Both the position numbers and the translations under genes were made by a program. From Roseivirga ehrenbergii (GTDB lineage: Bacteria > Bacteroidota > Bacteroidia > Cytophagales > Cyclobacteriaceae): a stretch of 64,000 bases of DNA. Positions 43,242 through 51,273 of the stretch are shown here, piece by piece (positions within the stretch are counted from its first letter, which is position 1; each line of letters starts with the position of its first letter). Where the stretch lies: positions 92,195 through 156,194 of the forward strand of contig NZ_LQZQ01000012.1 of assembly GCF_001593005.1 (NCBI RefSeq). The letters are read 5' to 3'. The notes beneath the pieces were generated by a model. It saw only the letters and a program-made list of their open reading frames with translations, was not told where the DNA came from and ran no database searches.

Positions 43242-43268
43242 CGTTATCTAAAAACTATTTTCCTTGCG

Positions 43269-43907
43269 TTACTCCTGATTGTATCCGTAGATTGAATTTA
43301 CCGCCTCGGCTGAGTTGAAAGAGCATTCTAAGTCTGTAATGTTTCCGTCATTCAAACTGTAAACCCAACTGTGGATAAAGGGAAATTCACCTTTCTGCCA
43401 TTCTTCCTGTACAAAGGATATCTTGGCCAAGTTTTTTGCCTGCTCTATCACATTTAATTCTACAAAGCGGTCGAACCTTTTGGTTTCATCCTGAATGCCG
43501 TTCAGTTCTTTGCTGTGGTTTTTATAAATGTCTTTCAAATTCAGTAACCAATTGTCTAAAAAGCCAAAGCTTTCATTCGACATGGCGGCTTTTACCCCTC
43601 CGCAGCCATAATGGCCGCAAACAATGATGTGCTTCACTTTCAATACCTTGACAGCATAATAGACCACGCTCAGTAAATTGAGGTCGGTATTAACAACCAC
43701 GTTGGCAATATTTCTACCTACGAAAATTGAACCTGGAGTAGTGTTGGTGATTTCAGTGGCGGGCACACGGCTATCCGAACAGCCAATCCAGAGGAATTCT
43801 GGCTTTTGCTGATGCGATAGCTTTGAAAAGAAATCGGGATCGACTTTGGTGATGTTCTGGATGAACTGTTTATTTCCTTCGAGTAATGCTTTGTGTTGGT
43901 TAGCCAT
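43269..43907 (-). CDS. Beta-class carbonic anhydrase
   Basis: This 212-residue zinc enzyme interconverts CO2 and bicarbonate. The zinc ligands are in CSDSRVPATE at about residues 43-52 and in HYGCGGVKAAM at about 98-108. GSIFVGRNIANVV and HIIVCGHYGCGG are typical of the beta class. The protein is of normal length and cytoplasmic. It stands alone on the minus strand; upstream is the LytTR regulator gene, about 70 bp away. Confidence 0.95.
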   Translation of the reverse strand: MANQHKALLEGNKQFIQNITKVDPDFFSKLSHQQKPEFLWIGCSDSRVPATEITNTTPGSIFVGRNIANVVVNTDLNLLSVVYYAVKVLKVKHIIVCGHYGCGGVKAAMSNESFGFLDNWLLNLKDIYKNHSKELNGIQDETKRFDRFVELNVIEQAKNLAKISFVQEEWQKGEFPFIHSWVYSLNDGNITDLECSFNSAEAVNSIYGYNQE

Positions 43908-43976
43908 AGCTTAAAGGTATAGTATTTTGAAATTGGAAAACGAAAATCGCCTGAACAAAAATAGAGTACAGATGAC

Positions 43977-44744
43977 TTACATTCCAGCCCAAATCTTGAA
44001 ATTTAAAACCCGTTCACGGCTTACAATTACTTCTTCTTTAAAAGCTGGGCTCAGAGTGAGTAACAGTCGGCTATTGAAATAGCTGTGAATTTCCTTGATG
44101 CTAGAGATTTTGATAATGAATTGGCGGTTGATTCTGAAGAAGAGTTTAGGATCTAATTCGTCTTTCAGTTGGTCTAAAGTGTAATCAATCGGCAAGGCAC
44201 TTTCTTCGGTTTGAAGGTAGGTGAGGCCATCAGAATAGAAGAAATATTTGATGTCGTTGGTGGTAATGCTTTTGAACTGTGGCCCAATTTTAACTAGAAA
44301 CCTTTCACGGAATCCAGATGAAAACTGAGCCTTTAAACTGTCGATGTTTTCTTTGTATTGAAGGGTTTCGGTAGCCTTAATATTCTCTAGCTTTTTAAAT
44401 GAATTTTTTAGCTCTGTAGCATCAATCGGCTTCAGTAAATAATCAATGCTATTGTGTTTAAAAGCATCTAGCGCATATTGCTCATAAGCGGTAGTGAAAA
44501 TGATTTTGGGGTAGTCGTTCAGTGCATTCAGAATATCGAAACCGGTACCATCATTCAGTTGAATGTCTAAGAAAATGAGGTCGGGTTTAGGGTTTTCTTT
44601 AAACCAAATCAATGATTCACTCACGGATTCCAGTTTGGCTAAAATCTGAGCGTTTGGAACGATTTCAGTAATCATTTTCGCCAAACGCTTGGCCGAAAGT
44701 TCTTCGTCTTCAATAATAACCAGTTTCATGCCGAGGTTTTTCAT
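43977..44744 (-). CDS. LytTR-family response regulator
   Basis: This 255-residue protein has an N-terminal receiver domain (MKLVIIEDEELSAKRLAKMI, with acidic pocket EDE, phospho-acceptor Asp in PDLIFLDIQL, and Lys in DYLLKPID). The C-terminal LytTR DNA-binding domain is at about 150-250 (FLVKIGPQFKSITTNDIKYF, KLFFRINRQFIIKISSIKEI). Its ATG overlaps the stop of the histidine kinase gene (ATGA), so the pair is translationally coupled. A second in-frame ATG five codons on would also give a complete receiver. Target genes are unknown. Confidence 0.93.
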   Translation of the reverse strand: MKNLGMKLVIIEDEELSAKRLAKMITEIVPNAQILAKLESVSESLIWFKENPKPDLIFLDIQLNDGTGFDILNALNDYPKIIFTTAYEQYALDAFKHNSIDYLLKPIDATELKNSFKKLENIKATETLQYKENIDSLKAQFSSGFRERFLVKIGPQFKSITTNDIKYFFYSDGLTYLQTEESALPIDYTLDQLKDELDPKLFFRINRQFIIKISSIKEIHSYFNSRLLLTLSPAFKEEVIVSRERVLNFKIWAGM

Positions 44745-45760
44745 TGAGATACTAATGGTAGTTTAACCGTAAAGCTATCTGCACTTTCTTGCACCACAAT
44801 ACTCTTATTGAGTAGCAATTCATAACGCTTATTGATGTTTTCTAAACCTAAATGAGTAGTTTTTTCTAAGTTGGGGCGTTTGTTCAAGTTGTTTTTCACT
44901 ACTAAAAACTCATTGCCTTCAGTAAATATATTGATGGTCAAAGGGTTTTCTTTCGAAAAGTAATTGTGCTTTAAAGCATTTTCCACCAACATTTGAAGCG
45001 ATAAAATTGGAATTTGCGCAGCTCCCGCATCCAAATTGTGATTCACATTAATGCTTTGGCCGTGTCTTGTTTTTAGTACAAAAACATAGTGTTCTAAATA
45101 TTCAAGTTCCGTACGCAGTAACACCAATTGCGAGGTGTTTTCCATTAGATACCTGTAAATCTTAGAAAGTCGAGAAACAAAGTCCACCGCCAATTTTGGG
45201 TCTTCTTCAATAACTGCCGTCAACACACTAAAGCTGTTGAATAAGAAATGAGGTTCTATTTGGTCTTTTAGACTTTCGTATTTAGAAAGGGCGAGCTCTT
45301 TTTGCAGAATGTCTTTTTCATGTTCCGAACGTTTAGTGTACTCTACATAAATCATAAAAGATTTTGCAGAAATGATTAGCCATGAAAGCACCAAACTTTG
45401 TGCAACGGTGGTGGCTAATGATATTTCGACAGTACAAGTAGTACATGGAAAAGCAGGAATAAGAACTTCGGTATGGAAGGCAGCAGCACCGATCACGAAG
45501 GGAGCAGTGATAAGGCAGTTTCCGATATAAAACTTTGTGAGCGTACGGTATGAAGTAAGGCTACATTTATAATGCTTAATCAGGTATTTACCAGTGTAAC
45601 CAATAATTTCAAAAACAATGAGTACCGTAAGTACCGTGCTGGCCATGGATACAAAGGTGGATGTACCCCATTCAGAAAGTTTATAGGATGTGATTTTGAA
45701 GAACATAAAGACCAAAAGCCCTATTGCTATTCTTAATCCATATACCTTTCCTTTAGACAT
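44741..45760 (-). CDS. LytS-type sensor histidine kinase
   Basis: This 339-residue membrane kinase has four hydrophobic segments in residues 1-150 and then the cytoplasmic His_kinase/HATPase region. IEPHFLFNSFSVLTAVIEED at about 168-187 carries the phospho-acceptor His, and LQMLVENALKHNYF the ATP-binding N box. The HATPase domain lacks a long G2 box, as usual in the LytS/AlgZ group. A CTTCTVEI segment in the second extracytoplasmic loop has two nearby Cys that might sense redox state or metal; that is speculation. It is encoded upstream of its LytTR partner with a 4-nt overlap. Confidence 0.92.
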   Translation of the reverse strand: MSKGKVYGLRIAIGLLVFMFFKITSYKLSEWGTSTFVSMASTVLTVLIVFEIIGYTGKYLIKHYKCSLTSYRTLTKFYIGNCLITAPFVIGAAAFHTEVLIPAFPCTTCTVEISLATTVAQSLVLSWLIISAKSFMIYVEYTKRSEHEKDILQKELALSKYESLKDQIEPHFLFNSFSVLTAVIEEDPKLAVDFVSRLSKIYRYLMENTSQLVLLRTELEYLEHYVFVLKTRHGQSINVNHNLDAGAAQIPILSLQMLVENALKHNYFSKENPLTINIFTEGNEFLVVKNNLNKRPNLEKTTHLGLENINKRYELLLNKSIVVQESADSFTVKLPLVSQ

Positions 45761-45771
45761 GGCTCAATATA

Positions 45772-45806
45772 AGAAAAGCCCTTAAGTGTAAACAAAAGGG
45801 CTTCAT
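45772..45806 (-). terminator. Terminator of the small secreted-protein gene
   Basis: On the minus strand AAGCCCTT and AAGGGCTT form an 8-bp stem with a 12-nt loop, followed by TTTCTT. It lies between the gene ending at 45822 and the kinase start at 45760, making separate transcription likely. Confidence 0.6.
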
Positions 45807-45821
45807 TGAATTCTGAATTTT

Positions 45822-46223
45822 TTAGTCGTTTTGAACGACTTTAATTTTAATGGTAGAACCTGTTACAGCACTTCTTCCTTTGCCTGGAACTTTTAAAATG
45901 CACAGATAATCACCTACTGGAGTCGATGCGTCTACTTTTACTTTCATGTCGTAAGTCAAAGGGTCTTCTACTTCAGTTTTTTGAGTGAATGAGAAGTGGA
46001 TGCCATCATTGGCAGAAGCTTCTGGTTCTTCAACAACCAATTTGTATTTCTTCGCTTTTACTACCCACATTTGAAGGTCGATTTCTTCACCTTGGGCTAC
46101 GGTTACCGTGTAATCTTTTAAACGGATTTCGTTTCCAGACCTTGGTTTTTCAAGGTTTTGAGCGTTTAGGTTTCCTAAGCCTGCAAAAAGGAGTATGGCG
46201 AATAGTGATAAAGTTCTTTTCAT
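45822..46223 (-). CDS. Small secreted beta-rich protein of unknown function
   Basis: I do not recognise this 133-residue protein. It has a clear signal peptide (LSLFAILLFAGLGNLNAQ), then about 110 residues with alternating hydrophobic strands (DYTVTVAQGEEIDLQMWVVK, YDMKVKVDASTPVGDYLCIL, STIKIKVVQ). This suggests an immunoglobulin-like fold. One Cys in the mature protein excludes an internal disulfide. It lies upstream of the LytS/LytTR pair on the same strand but has its own terminator. Confidence 0.7.
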   Translation of the reverse strand: MKRTLSLFAILLFAGLGNLNAQNLEKPRSGNEIRLKDYTVTVAQGEEIDLQMWVVKAKKYKLVVEEPEASANDGIHFSFTQKTEVEDPLTYDMKVKVDASTPVGDYLCILKVPGKGRSAVTGSTIKIKVVQND

Positions 46224-46415
46224 GATTGGGGATGTTTTTATGCATATTTAATCATTCATATAAATATTGAAATACGGCTTTTGGTGGGTTGTCGAAAAAT
46301 CAGGCTGAATTGTTGAAGGAAATAGTTGAGCTGTAGCTTCGCAAAACAGATTGGCGACCGATGCTTTTTGAATAATTGATACCTTAGCGAAATCTAAAAA
46401 CCAATAGGACGATAA

Positions 46416-46937
46416 ATGAGTAAGCGTGCACTTGTTAAGTATTTACAGTCATTAAAAAAAGATGAGCTTGAAACACAGGTGCTGGAACTTTACGATAAAT
46501 TTCTGCCTGTTCGTACCTACTATAACTTTGTGTTCAACCCCAAAGAAGACAAACTGATAGATGAAGCAAAACAGAAGGTGCTCAAAGAGTATTTGCCTCA
46601 GACCAAACGAAAGCCTAAAGCCCGTAGATCGGTAGCGCAAAAAGTAATAAAGCATTTTTTAACACTGGAATTAGACCCTTCGCTGTTGGCGGATTTCATG
46701 CTCTTTAATATTGAGACTGCCATGCGTTTTAATGCCAGAAAAGAAGTGAGGCAGGAAGCCTTTTTCAAGAGTGTTTACAACTCGTTTGTGGAAGCTTCTG
46801 AATTCGTTTTAAGGAATGGACTGAAAGGAGTTTATTGGGAACGGCTGAATAAAATATTGGAGGAAGCCGAAGCACAGAATTGGTTCAACGCTTCGGCTTT
46901 TGAAATTAAACTAGGCGAACTGGCTGATTTGCCTTAA
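46416..46937 (+). CDS. DUF6155-type helical protein
   Basis: This 173-residue cytoplasmic protein is all-helical by composition. It begins SKRALVKYLQSLKKDELETQ and continues VLELYDKFLPVRTYYNFVFN, with NFVFNPKEDKLIDEAKQKVL and a basic KRKPKARRSVAQKVIKHFL stretch. The pattern fits the DUF6155 family as I recall it. No function is known. It is the only plus-strand gene between 34.6 and 51 kb. It is convergent with the M20 hydrolase gene, whose stop overlaps its own by 4 bp. Confidence 0.7.
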   Translation: MSKRALVKYLQSLKKDELETQVLELYDKFLPVRTYYNFVFNPKEDKLIDEAKQKVLKEYLPQTKRKPKARRSVAQKVIKHFLTLELDPSLLADFMLFNIETAMRFNARKEVRQEAFFKSVYNSFVEASEFVLRNGLKGVYWERLNKILEEAEAQNWFNASAFEIKLGELADLP

Positions 46938-48535
46938 TTCCCCTTCTTAATTGTTGGATAAGTAACGCCCAACTGCTCTAAGTAACTGCCGTATTTTGTT
47001 TCGTCATAGTAGAATTTCTCTAGCTGCGGACGGTATTCATCCATGATTTTCTTGTTTAGGTAAATAGGTGGCGCATCGCTGGCCGAGATCATGGGTTTGT
47101 ACTGCGTTTCCTTGCTTTGCACATTGTTAAAGTAATCCCAAGCTTGAGTTACCAATTCAGGCTTTAAAAGAAAATCCATAATGGTCATGGCTTCGGCTTT
47201 GGCACCAGCAGTGGCGCCTTTGTGGGCAATAGGAGTGGCCATAGCAATGGCATTGCTCCAGTGGTGGCCTTGCAAACCTGGAATATTAGAAGGAAAACGC
47301 ATGGTTACCGTGGGTACTTTCCATGATACATCACCAATATCGTCTGAACCACCACTTACTGGGCTTCTTACAGGCATGCCTAAGCTAGAAAGGTTTACAC
47401 TCAATCCTCTTGGTTCAGAACCTACTTCTGCTTGAGTTGCCTTAGCCAAAGCCTGATCTTCTTCACTCCAGGTGGGTAAACCCACCTGTTTGATGTTCTC
47501 ATACATGGTTTCGGCTATGGTTTTGTTAAAATGACGTGGCCATGCGGTGCCCAATATTCTTGAGCTCATTTGCGTGTCTGTCATCAAAGCCGCACCCTTG
47601 GCAATGTTGTTGGCATCAGCATACATCTCCATGATGCCTTCATAAGTTACATCACGGAAATAGTACCAAATCGAAGCTTTTGAAGGCACCACATTGGGTT
47701 GGTCGCCACCATCGGTAATGATGGAGTGAGAGCGTTTTAAAGTAGTGAGGTGCTCGCGTTTGTAATTCCAGCCTACGCTCATTAATTCTACCGCATCCAG
47801 AGCACTTCTTCCTCGCCAAGGCGAACCTGCAGAGTGGGCGGCTTCGCCATCAAAAGTATATTCAACGGAAATTAGTCCAGTTCCAGAAGCTTGTCCCCAT
47901 GATACCGAAAGGTTGCTGCTTACGTGGGTGAAGATTGAAATGTCTACATCGTCAAACAGGCCATCGCGGGTGTACCAAGCTTTGGCAGCTACCAATTCCT
48001 CGGCAATTCCCGGCCACAAAATTAGTGTGCCTTCAATGCCTTCGCGTTCCATAATCTGCTTTACAGCAAGAGCGGCTGTAATATTCAATGGAATCCCAGC
48101 ATTATGGCCTTCGCCATGACCCGGTGCGCCTTCGACCATGGGCTTGTGATAAGCAACTCCCGGATACTGTGATGCTTTTGGAATGTTATCGACATCGCTT
48201 CCCAAGGCAATTGTAGGGCCATCTCCTTGTTTCCAAGTGGCAAACCAAGCGGTCGGAATACCTGATACCCCTTCCTCAACCTCGAAGCCATTGGCTTTTA
48301 AAATGCCTGTGAGGTATTTAGAAGATTCATACTCTTGAAAGCCAAGCTCAGCAAAGCTGAAAATTTTATCGATCATTATCTGTGTTTGCTTGTGGTTGTC
48401 TTCCACAATTTGGGCAACTTCAGTTTTGAGTTTCGCGATCTGTTTTTCGGAGTATTTCTTTTGTGCAAAGGCAAAACTGCTCGTAAAAAATAGCGCAATA
48501 CACAGGAGTAATTTACTAGTCAATGGTCTTTTCAT
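46934..48535 (-). CDS. Exported M20-family amidohydrolase (AbgB-like)
   Basis: This 533-residue zinc amidohydrolase belongs to the M20D/aminobenzoyl-glutamate utilisation B group. FSFAELGFQEYESSKYLTGI at about 63-82 and PGHGEGHNAGIPLNITAALA at about 138-157 are family signatures, and AAHSAGSPWRGRSALDAVEL lies in the lid domain. GGSDDIGDVSWKVPT is near the end. Unlike the cytoplasmic E. coli enzyme it has a signal peptide (LLLCIALFFTSSFAFAQ), so it acts outside the cytoplasm. The substrate is an N-acyl amino acid or peptide of unknown identity. Confidence 0.88.
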   Translation of the reverse strand: MKRPLTSKLLLCIALFFTSSFAFAQKKYSEKQIAKLKTEVAQIVEDNHKQTQIMIDKIFSFAELGFQEYESSKYLTGILKANGFEVEEGVSGIPTAWFATWKQGDGPTIALGSDVDNIPKASQYPGVAYHKPMVEGAPGHGEGHNAGIPLNITAALAVKQIMEREGIEGTLILWPGIAEELVAAKAWYTRDGLFDDVDISIFTHVSSNLSVSWGQASGTGLISVEYTFDGEAAHSAGSPWRGRSALDAVELMSVGWNYKREHLTTLKRSHSIITDGGDQPNVVPSKASIWYYFRDVTYEGIMEMYADANNIAKGAALMTDTQMSSRILGTAWPRHFNKTIAETMYENIKQVGLPTWSEEDQALAKATQAEVGSEPRGLSVNLSSLGMPVRSPVSGGSDDIGDVSWKVPTVTMRFPSNIPGLQGHHWSNAIAMATPIAHKGATAGAKAEAMTIMDFLLKPELVTQAWDYFNNVQSKETQYKPMISASDAPPIYLNKKIMDEYRPQLEKFYYDETKYGSYLEQLGVTYPTIKKGN

Positions 48536-48676
48536 GGTTGATTATTTTGGAAGCTGTTGATTTTCGGTCCTTCCAAAATAATCAATTTCATCAAGAGTTA
48601 AAGTTGGTTTTATTTATAGGGCTATAAATGCGGGAATCAAGCAATTTCGTTTGCATTTTTTTGGGTGTGTAGATAG

Positions 48677-49693
48677 CTAGCCAACCCTCAACGCCAACTC
48701 CATAGCCTTTAAGCTGGGGTTTTTTAATTCGGTTTTAAGCATTTCGACTTCTTCCGTAAAAAGCCCAACGCCATTTCCATTAATAAAATAATAGCCATCC
48801 TCAATATAGGCACGGCTCCCCGTATTTTGTTCTGTGATAGTCGCGATTTCATCCAAGCGTTTATCGAATTCGCGCAGCAAGTCAGTGAAGCGATCATCAA
48901 TGGAAGTAAAAGCCTTTCTAAATTCGTAATTGGAAATTATGCCATCATATACTTCTTTTTCGTTCGATCTGGCGTATTCTAAGTATTTCAGAATAAAGTA
49001 CTTGAATTCATAATAGGCATAGTAAGTGCCAGCAATATTGCTCACATATTCCAGATAGACTTCGTAGTTTTGATCGGATTTTGATTTATAATAATCAAAA
49101 AGATTTAAGGCGGTTTTTGTGCCGAAGTAATAAGCATTCCACTCATCTGTCAGTCCGTAAATTCCATGGGCCTGGCTACCTAATATTTTATTCCTTGGAG
49201 CGATATACGGTCTGAATCTAAAGGTTCTTAAGGCTTTGGGAATCTCATTGCTGATTTTATTACTGCTAAAAACGGGGCTGTGTTTTACCAAAAAAGAGGA
49301 GTCTTTGTTTACATAAAAAGCAGAGTAATCATCTTTAAAATTATAATAAACATCGCCTTGTTCTTTTAGTAAAGTGTATGGTAATCTTGACGTTAATCCG
49401 TGCATAGATTCATGTACCACGGTATTAAGTCTTTTCAGAATACCTTTTTCAGAATGATCAGAAACCCAAGAGGAGGGAGGTTGCTCTTTTGTGAGATTCA
49501 TCGTTACTCCATTCAGTTCGTACTTAGAGGGTAGGCTATACAGTAGCCGAAGCATTTCGGAGCTTTCTGGAGAATACTGATCGAGGTATTCATAAATTTT
49601 CCGGTCAGTTACTTCCTTTTTCTGGCCAAGGCAATAAAAATGACTGAGAAAAAATATACTAATAGTAAAGACTGAGCGGAGGGATGAGTTCAT
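48677..49693 (-). CDS. Secreted protein with HExxH motif, putative zinc metallopeptidase
   Basis: I do not recognise the family of this 338-residue protein. It has a signal peptide (FTISIFFLSHFYCLGQ). The sequence VVHESMHGLTSR at 92-103 contains H94-E-S-M-H98, the zincin signature. E184 in LTDEWNAYYFG lies 86 residues downstream and could be the third zinc ligand, as in gluzincins. The rest is helical with many Tyr and Lys. Peptidase activity is inferred only from this motif. It stands alone, 142 bp upstream of the amidohydrolase gene on the same strand. Confidence 0.65.
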   Translation of the reverse strand: MNSSLRSVFTISIFFLSHFYCLGQKKEVTDRKIYEYLDQYSPESSEMLRLLYSLPSKYELNGVTMNLTKEQPPSSWVSDHSEKGILKRLNTVVHESMHGLTSRLPYTLLKEQGDVYYNFKDDYSAFYVNKDSSFLVKHSPVFSSNKISNEIPKALRTFRFRPYIAPRNKILGSQAHGIYGLTDEWNAYYFGTKTALNLFDYYKSKSDQNYEVYLEYVSNIAGTYYAYYEFKYFILKYLEYARSNEKEVYDGIISNYEFRKAFTSIDDRFTDLLREFDKRLDEIATITEQNTGSRAYIEDGYYFINGNGVGLFTEEVEMLKTELKNPSLKAMELALRVG

Positions 49694-49765
49694 GCATCGA
49701 AAAATTACAAGAAAATAACGGAGTGATTTCCGATAAGTTATTAAGCACTAGTGATTAATCCATGA

Positions 49766-50233
49766 TTATTTTCTTTTGAGCGCAATGCACTCAATTTCAA
49801 GCCGCGCGCCTAATGCTAAACCACTGGTTCCGAAAGCGCTTCTGGCGGGCTTCTTTTCTGCAGTAAAATACTTGATATATTCTTGGTTAAATTCTCCCCA
49901 TTCGCCAATGTCGGCCATCATTACAGTTACTTTGATTACGTCATCCAGTGAAGAACCATTGGCCTCTAAAATGGCTTTCATGTTTTCTATGGCTTGTTTG
50001 GCTTCAGCCTGTAAACCTCCCGGAGCTAAATCCAAAGTGCCTGGAAGGTTGCCAATTTGTCCTGATAAATAAATGATGTCGTCTACTATTACAGCATCAG
50101 AAAAGGGGAGACCTAAGGTTTTCATCGACTCAGACTGATAATGCTCAAGGCTTTTTGCTGGCGTGGTGGTTTCTGTAGAAGTACTGCAACTGGCTAAAAA
50201 TAGGGTTAGAAGTAGAATGGTGTAGTTTTTCAT
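49766..50233 (-). CDS. RidA/YjgF-family lipoprotein
   Basis: From ATG 50233 this is 155 residues with a type II signal peptide and lipobox LASC (Cys16), then a complete RidA domain. FSDAVIVDDIIYLSGQIGNL, QAIENMKAILEANGSSLDDV, EYIKYFTAEKKPARSAFGTS and LALGARLEIECIALKRK are visible; the Arg in PARSAF and the Glu in EIECIA match the imine-deaminase active site. RidA usually works in the cytoplasm on 2-aminoacrylate, so a lipoprotein version is unusual. The frame extends to 50269, overlapping the next gene, but ATG 50233 starts the signal. Confidence 0.85.
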   Translation of the reverse strand: MKNYTILLLTLFLASCSTSTETTTPAKSLEHYQSESMKTLGLPFSDAVIVDDIIYLSGQIGNLPGTLDLAPGGLQAEAKQAIENMKAILEANGSSLDDVIKVTVMMADIGEWGEFNQEYIKYFTAEKKPARSAFGTSGLALGARLEIECIALKRK

Positions 50234-50252
50234 ATGGGCTGATGTGTCAAAG

Positions 50253-51065
50253 CTAATTTTTCGTTTCAAGGTGTTTGGCCACCGAAGTCAATAGGTTACT
50301 ATGTCCACTTTCTAGCATTACCAATTCGCTATCGGGCAAAAGCTTATGCAGAGGTTCAATGGTTTTCGAATCAATGACCTTGTCGTGTTTGCCAATATAG
50401 AAAGTAGTGGGGGTTTGATGGTCGTTAATTTGCGCTGCCAATAATTTTAAGTTAGGTAAAAAGTGTCTTAGATTAACCCAAGAGTAATACACTTGAGATC
50501 GTTTAAACTCGGTATCCATTTGGCTTTCCGCAAACCTCAAGCTGTAGTTGTTCATGATTCTTAAAGTGCGCAATGATTTTACTAAAGCCTTGAAGAACCA
50601 TGGGTTTTTAATTTGAGTTTTAAACAGTTTTCTGAAAAGAAAGGGATAAGTAGAAAAACGATACGAAAAGTGAGTGGTGATTCCATCGGGGGCAATCAAG
50701 TGTAGGTGTTTGATTTTGTCTGGAAAAAGCTCAGCCGTGATCATAGCATATTTTCCACCCATAGAGTAGCCTATCGCTTCAAACCTGTCAATTCCCTCAA
50801 CCATTAAAAACTTTTCCATAAACTCCAACCAGTGTTTCGGTAGAAGTGTCTGTTCATTCTTAGGAAATTGGCTGGTACCATGATAAGGTAAATCAAAACT
50901 ATAAATGGTGTGTGTCTCTTTTAGACTTTCCCAAACGATCTTATACGAAGAATGATCTAAACCGAAGCCGTGGAAGCAGAGTATTACATTTTTGCCACCG
51001 TTCCAAATGGTATAATTTAAAGAGTGGTGATTAATTGTAATATTTCTATGTGTTTCAGATAACAT
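50253..51065 (-). CDS. Alpha/beta hydrolase
   Basis: This protein of about 270 residues has the alpha/beta-hydrolase fold. ILCFHGFGLDHSSYKIVWES holds the HG oxyanion motif, AIGYSMGGKYAMITAELFPD contains the nucleophile elbow G-Y-S-M-G, and TTFYIGKHDKVIDSKTIEPL gives the catalytic Asp. The catalytic His is in LESGHSNLL near the end. No signal peptide is present. The substrate is unknown. It is followed by the RidA lipoprotein about 20 bp on, so the two are probably co-transcribed. It is divergent from the TetR-efflux operon. Confidence 0.88.
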   Translation of the reverse strand: MLSETHRNITINHHSLNYTIWNGGKNVILCFHGFGLDHSSYKIVWESLKETHTIYSFDLPYHGTSQFPKNEQTLLPKHWLEFMEKFLMVEGIDRFEAIGYSMGGKYAMITAELFPDKIKHLHLIAPDGITTHFSYRFSTYPFLFRKLFKTQIKNPWFFKALVKSLRTLRIMNNYSLRFAESQMDTEFKRSQVYYSWVNLRHFLPNLKLLAAQINDHQTPTTFYIGKHDKVIDSKTIEPLHKLLPDSELVMLESGHSNLLTSVAKHLETKN

Positions 51066-51228
51066 CAATTAGGGTTAAATGTCTTTTGTAAAATGGTAGA
51101 ATCATAATTGTAACACAAGAACTTCGGTAGAATAATCTTTGGTTTGGGTTTTCGTAAGCACTTGCATTTTTTGCAGAATTTTAAAAAATGTTGAACAAAA
51201 CCTTAAAAATAAACGTCTGAATGCCGAA

Positions 51229-51265
51229 GGAAACTTTGGAAAACCTTTAAGTTTCCATAGTTTTG
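51229..51265 (+). promoter_or_regulatory. Promoter and inverted-repeat operator of the efflux operon
   Basis: TTG (51236-51238), 19 nt, then TAGTTTTG (51258-51265) match the Bacteroidota promoter consensus. GGAAACTT (51229-51236) and AAGTTTCC (51249-51256) are perfect 8-bp arms spanning the -33/-7 spacer, a good site for a TetR dimer. The ATG at 51274 is only 8 nt beyond the -7 element, so the leader would be very short. Confidence 0.65.
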
Positions 51266-51273
51266 CAATCGAA

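Larger units (their letters stand above)
42690..43245 (+). ncRNA. Possible structured RNA region with plus-strand terminators
   Basis: No coding frame in this gene-free stretch looks real. From about 42780 it is rich in hairpins: AAAAG...GGGT/ACCC...CTTTT (about 42932-42960), GGTTC/GAACC (about 42967-42987), and CTGTCTT/AAGACAG enclosing AGCAC/GTGCT (43017-43063) followed by CATTTTTT. Two further intrinsic terminators follow on the plus strand. An upstream AAGAC (42995-42999) could compete for GTCTT (43019-43023). It does not match tmRNA, SRP RNA or RNase P signatures that I can recall. Boundaries are uncertain. Confidence 0.35.
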
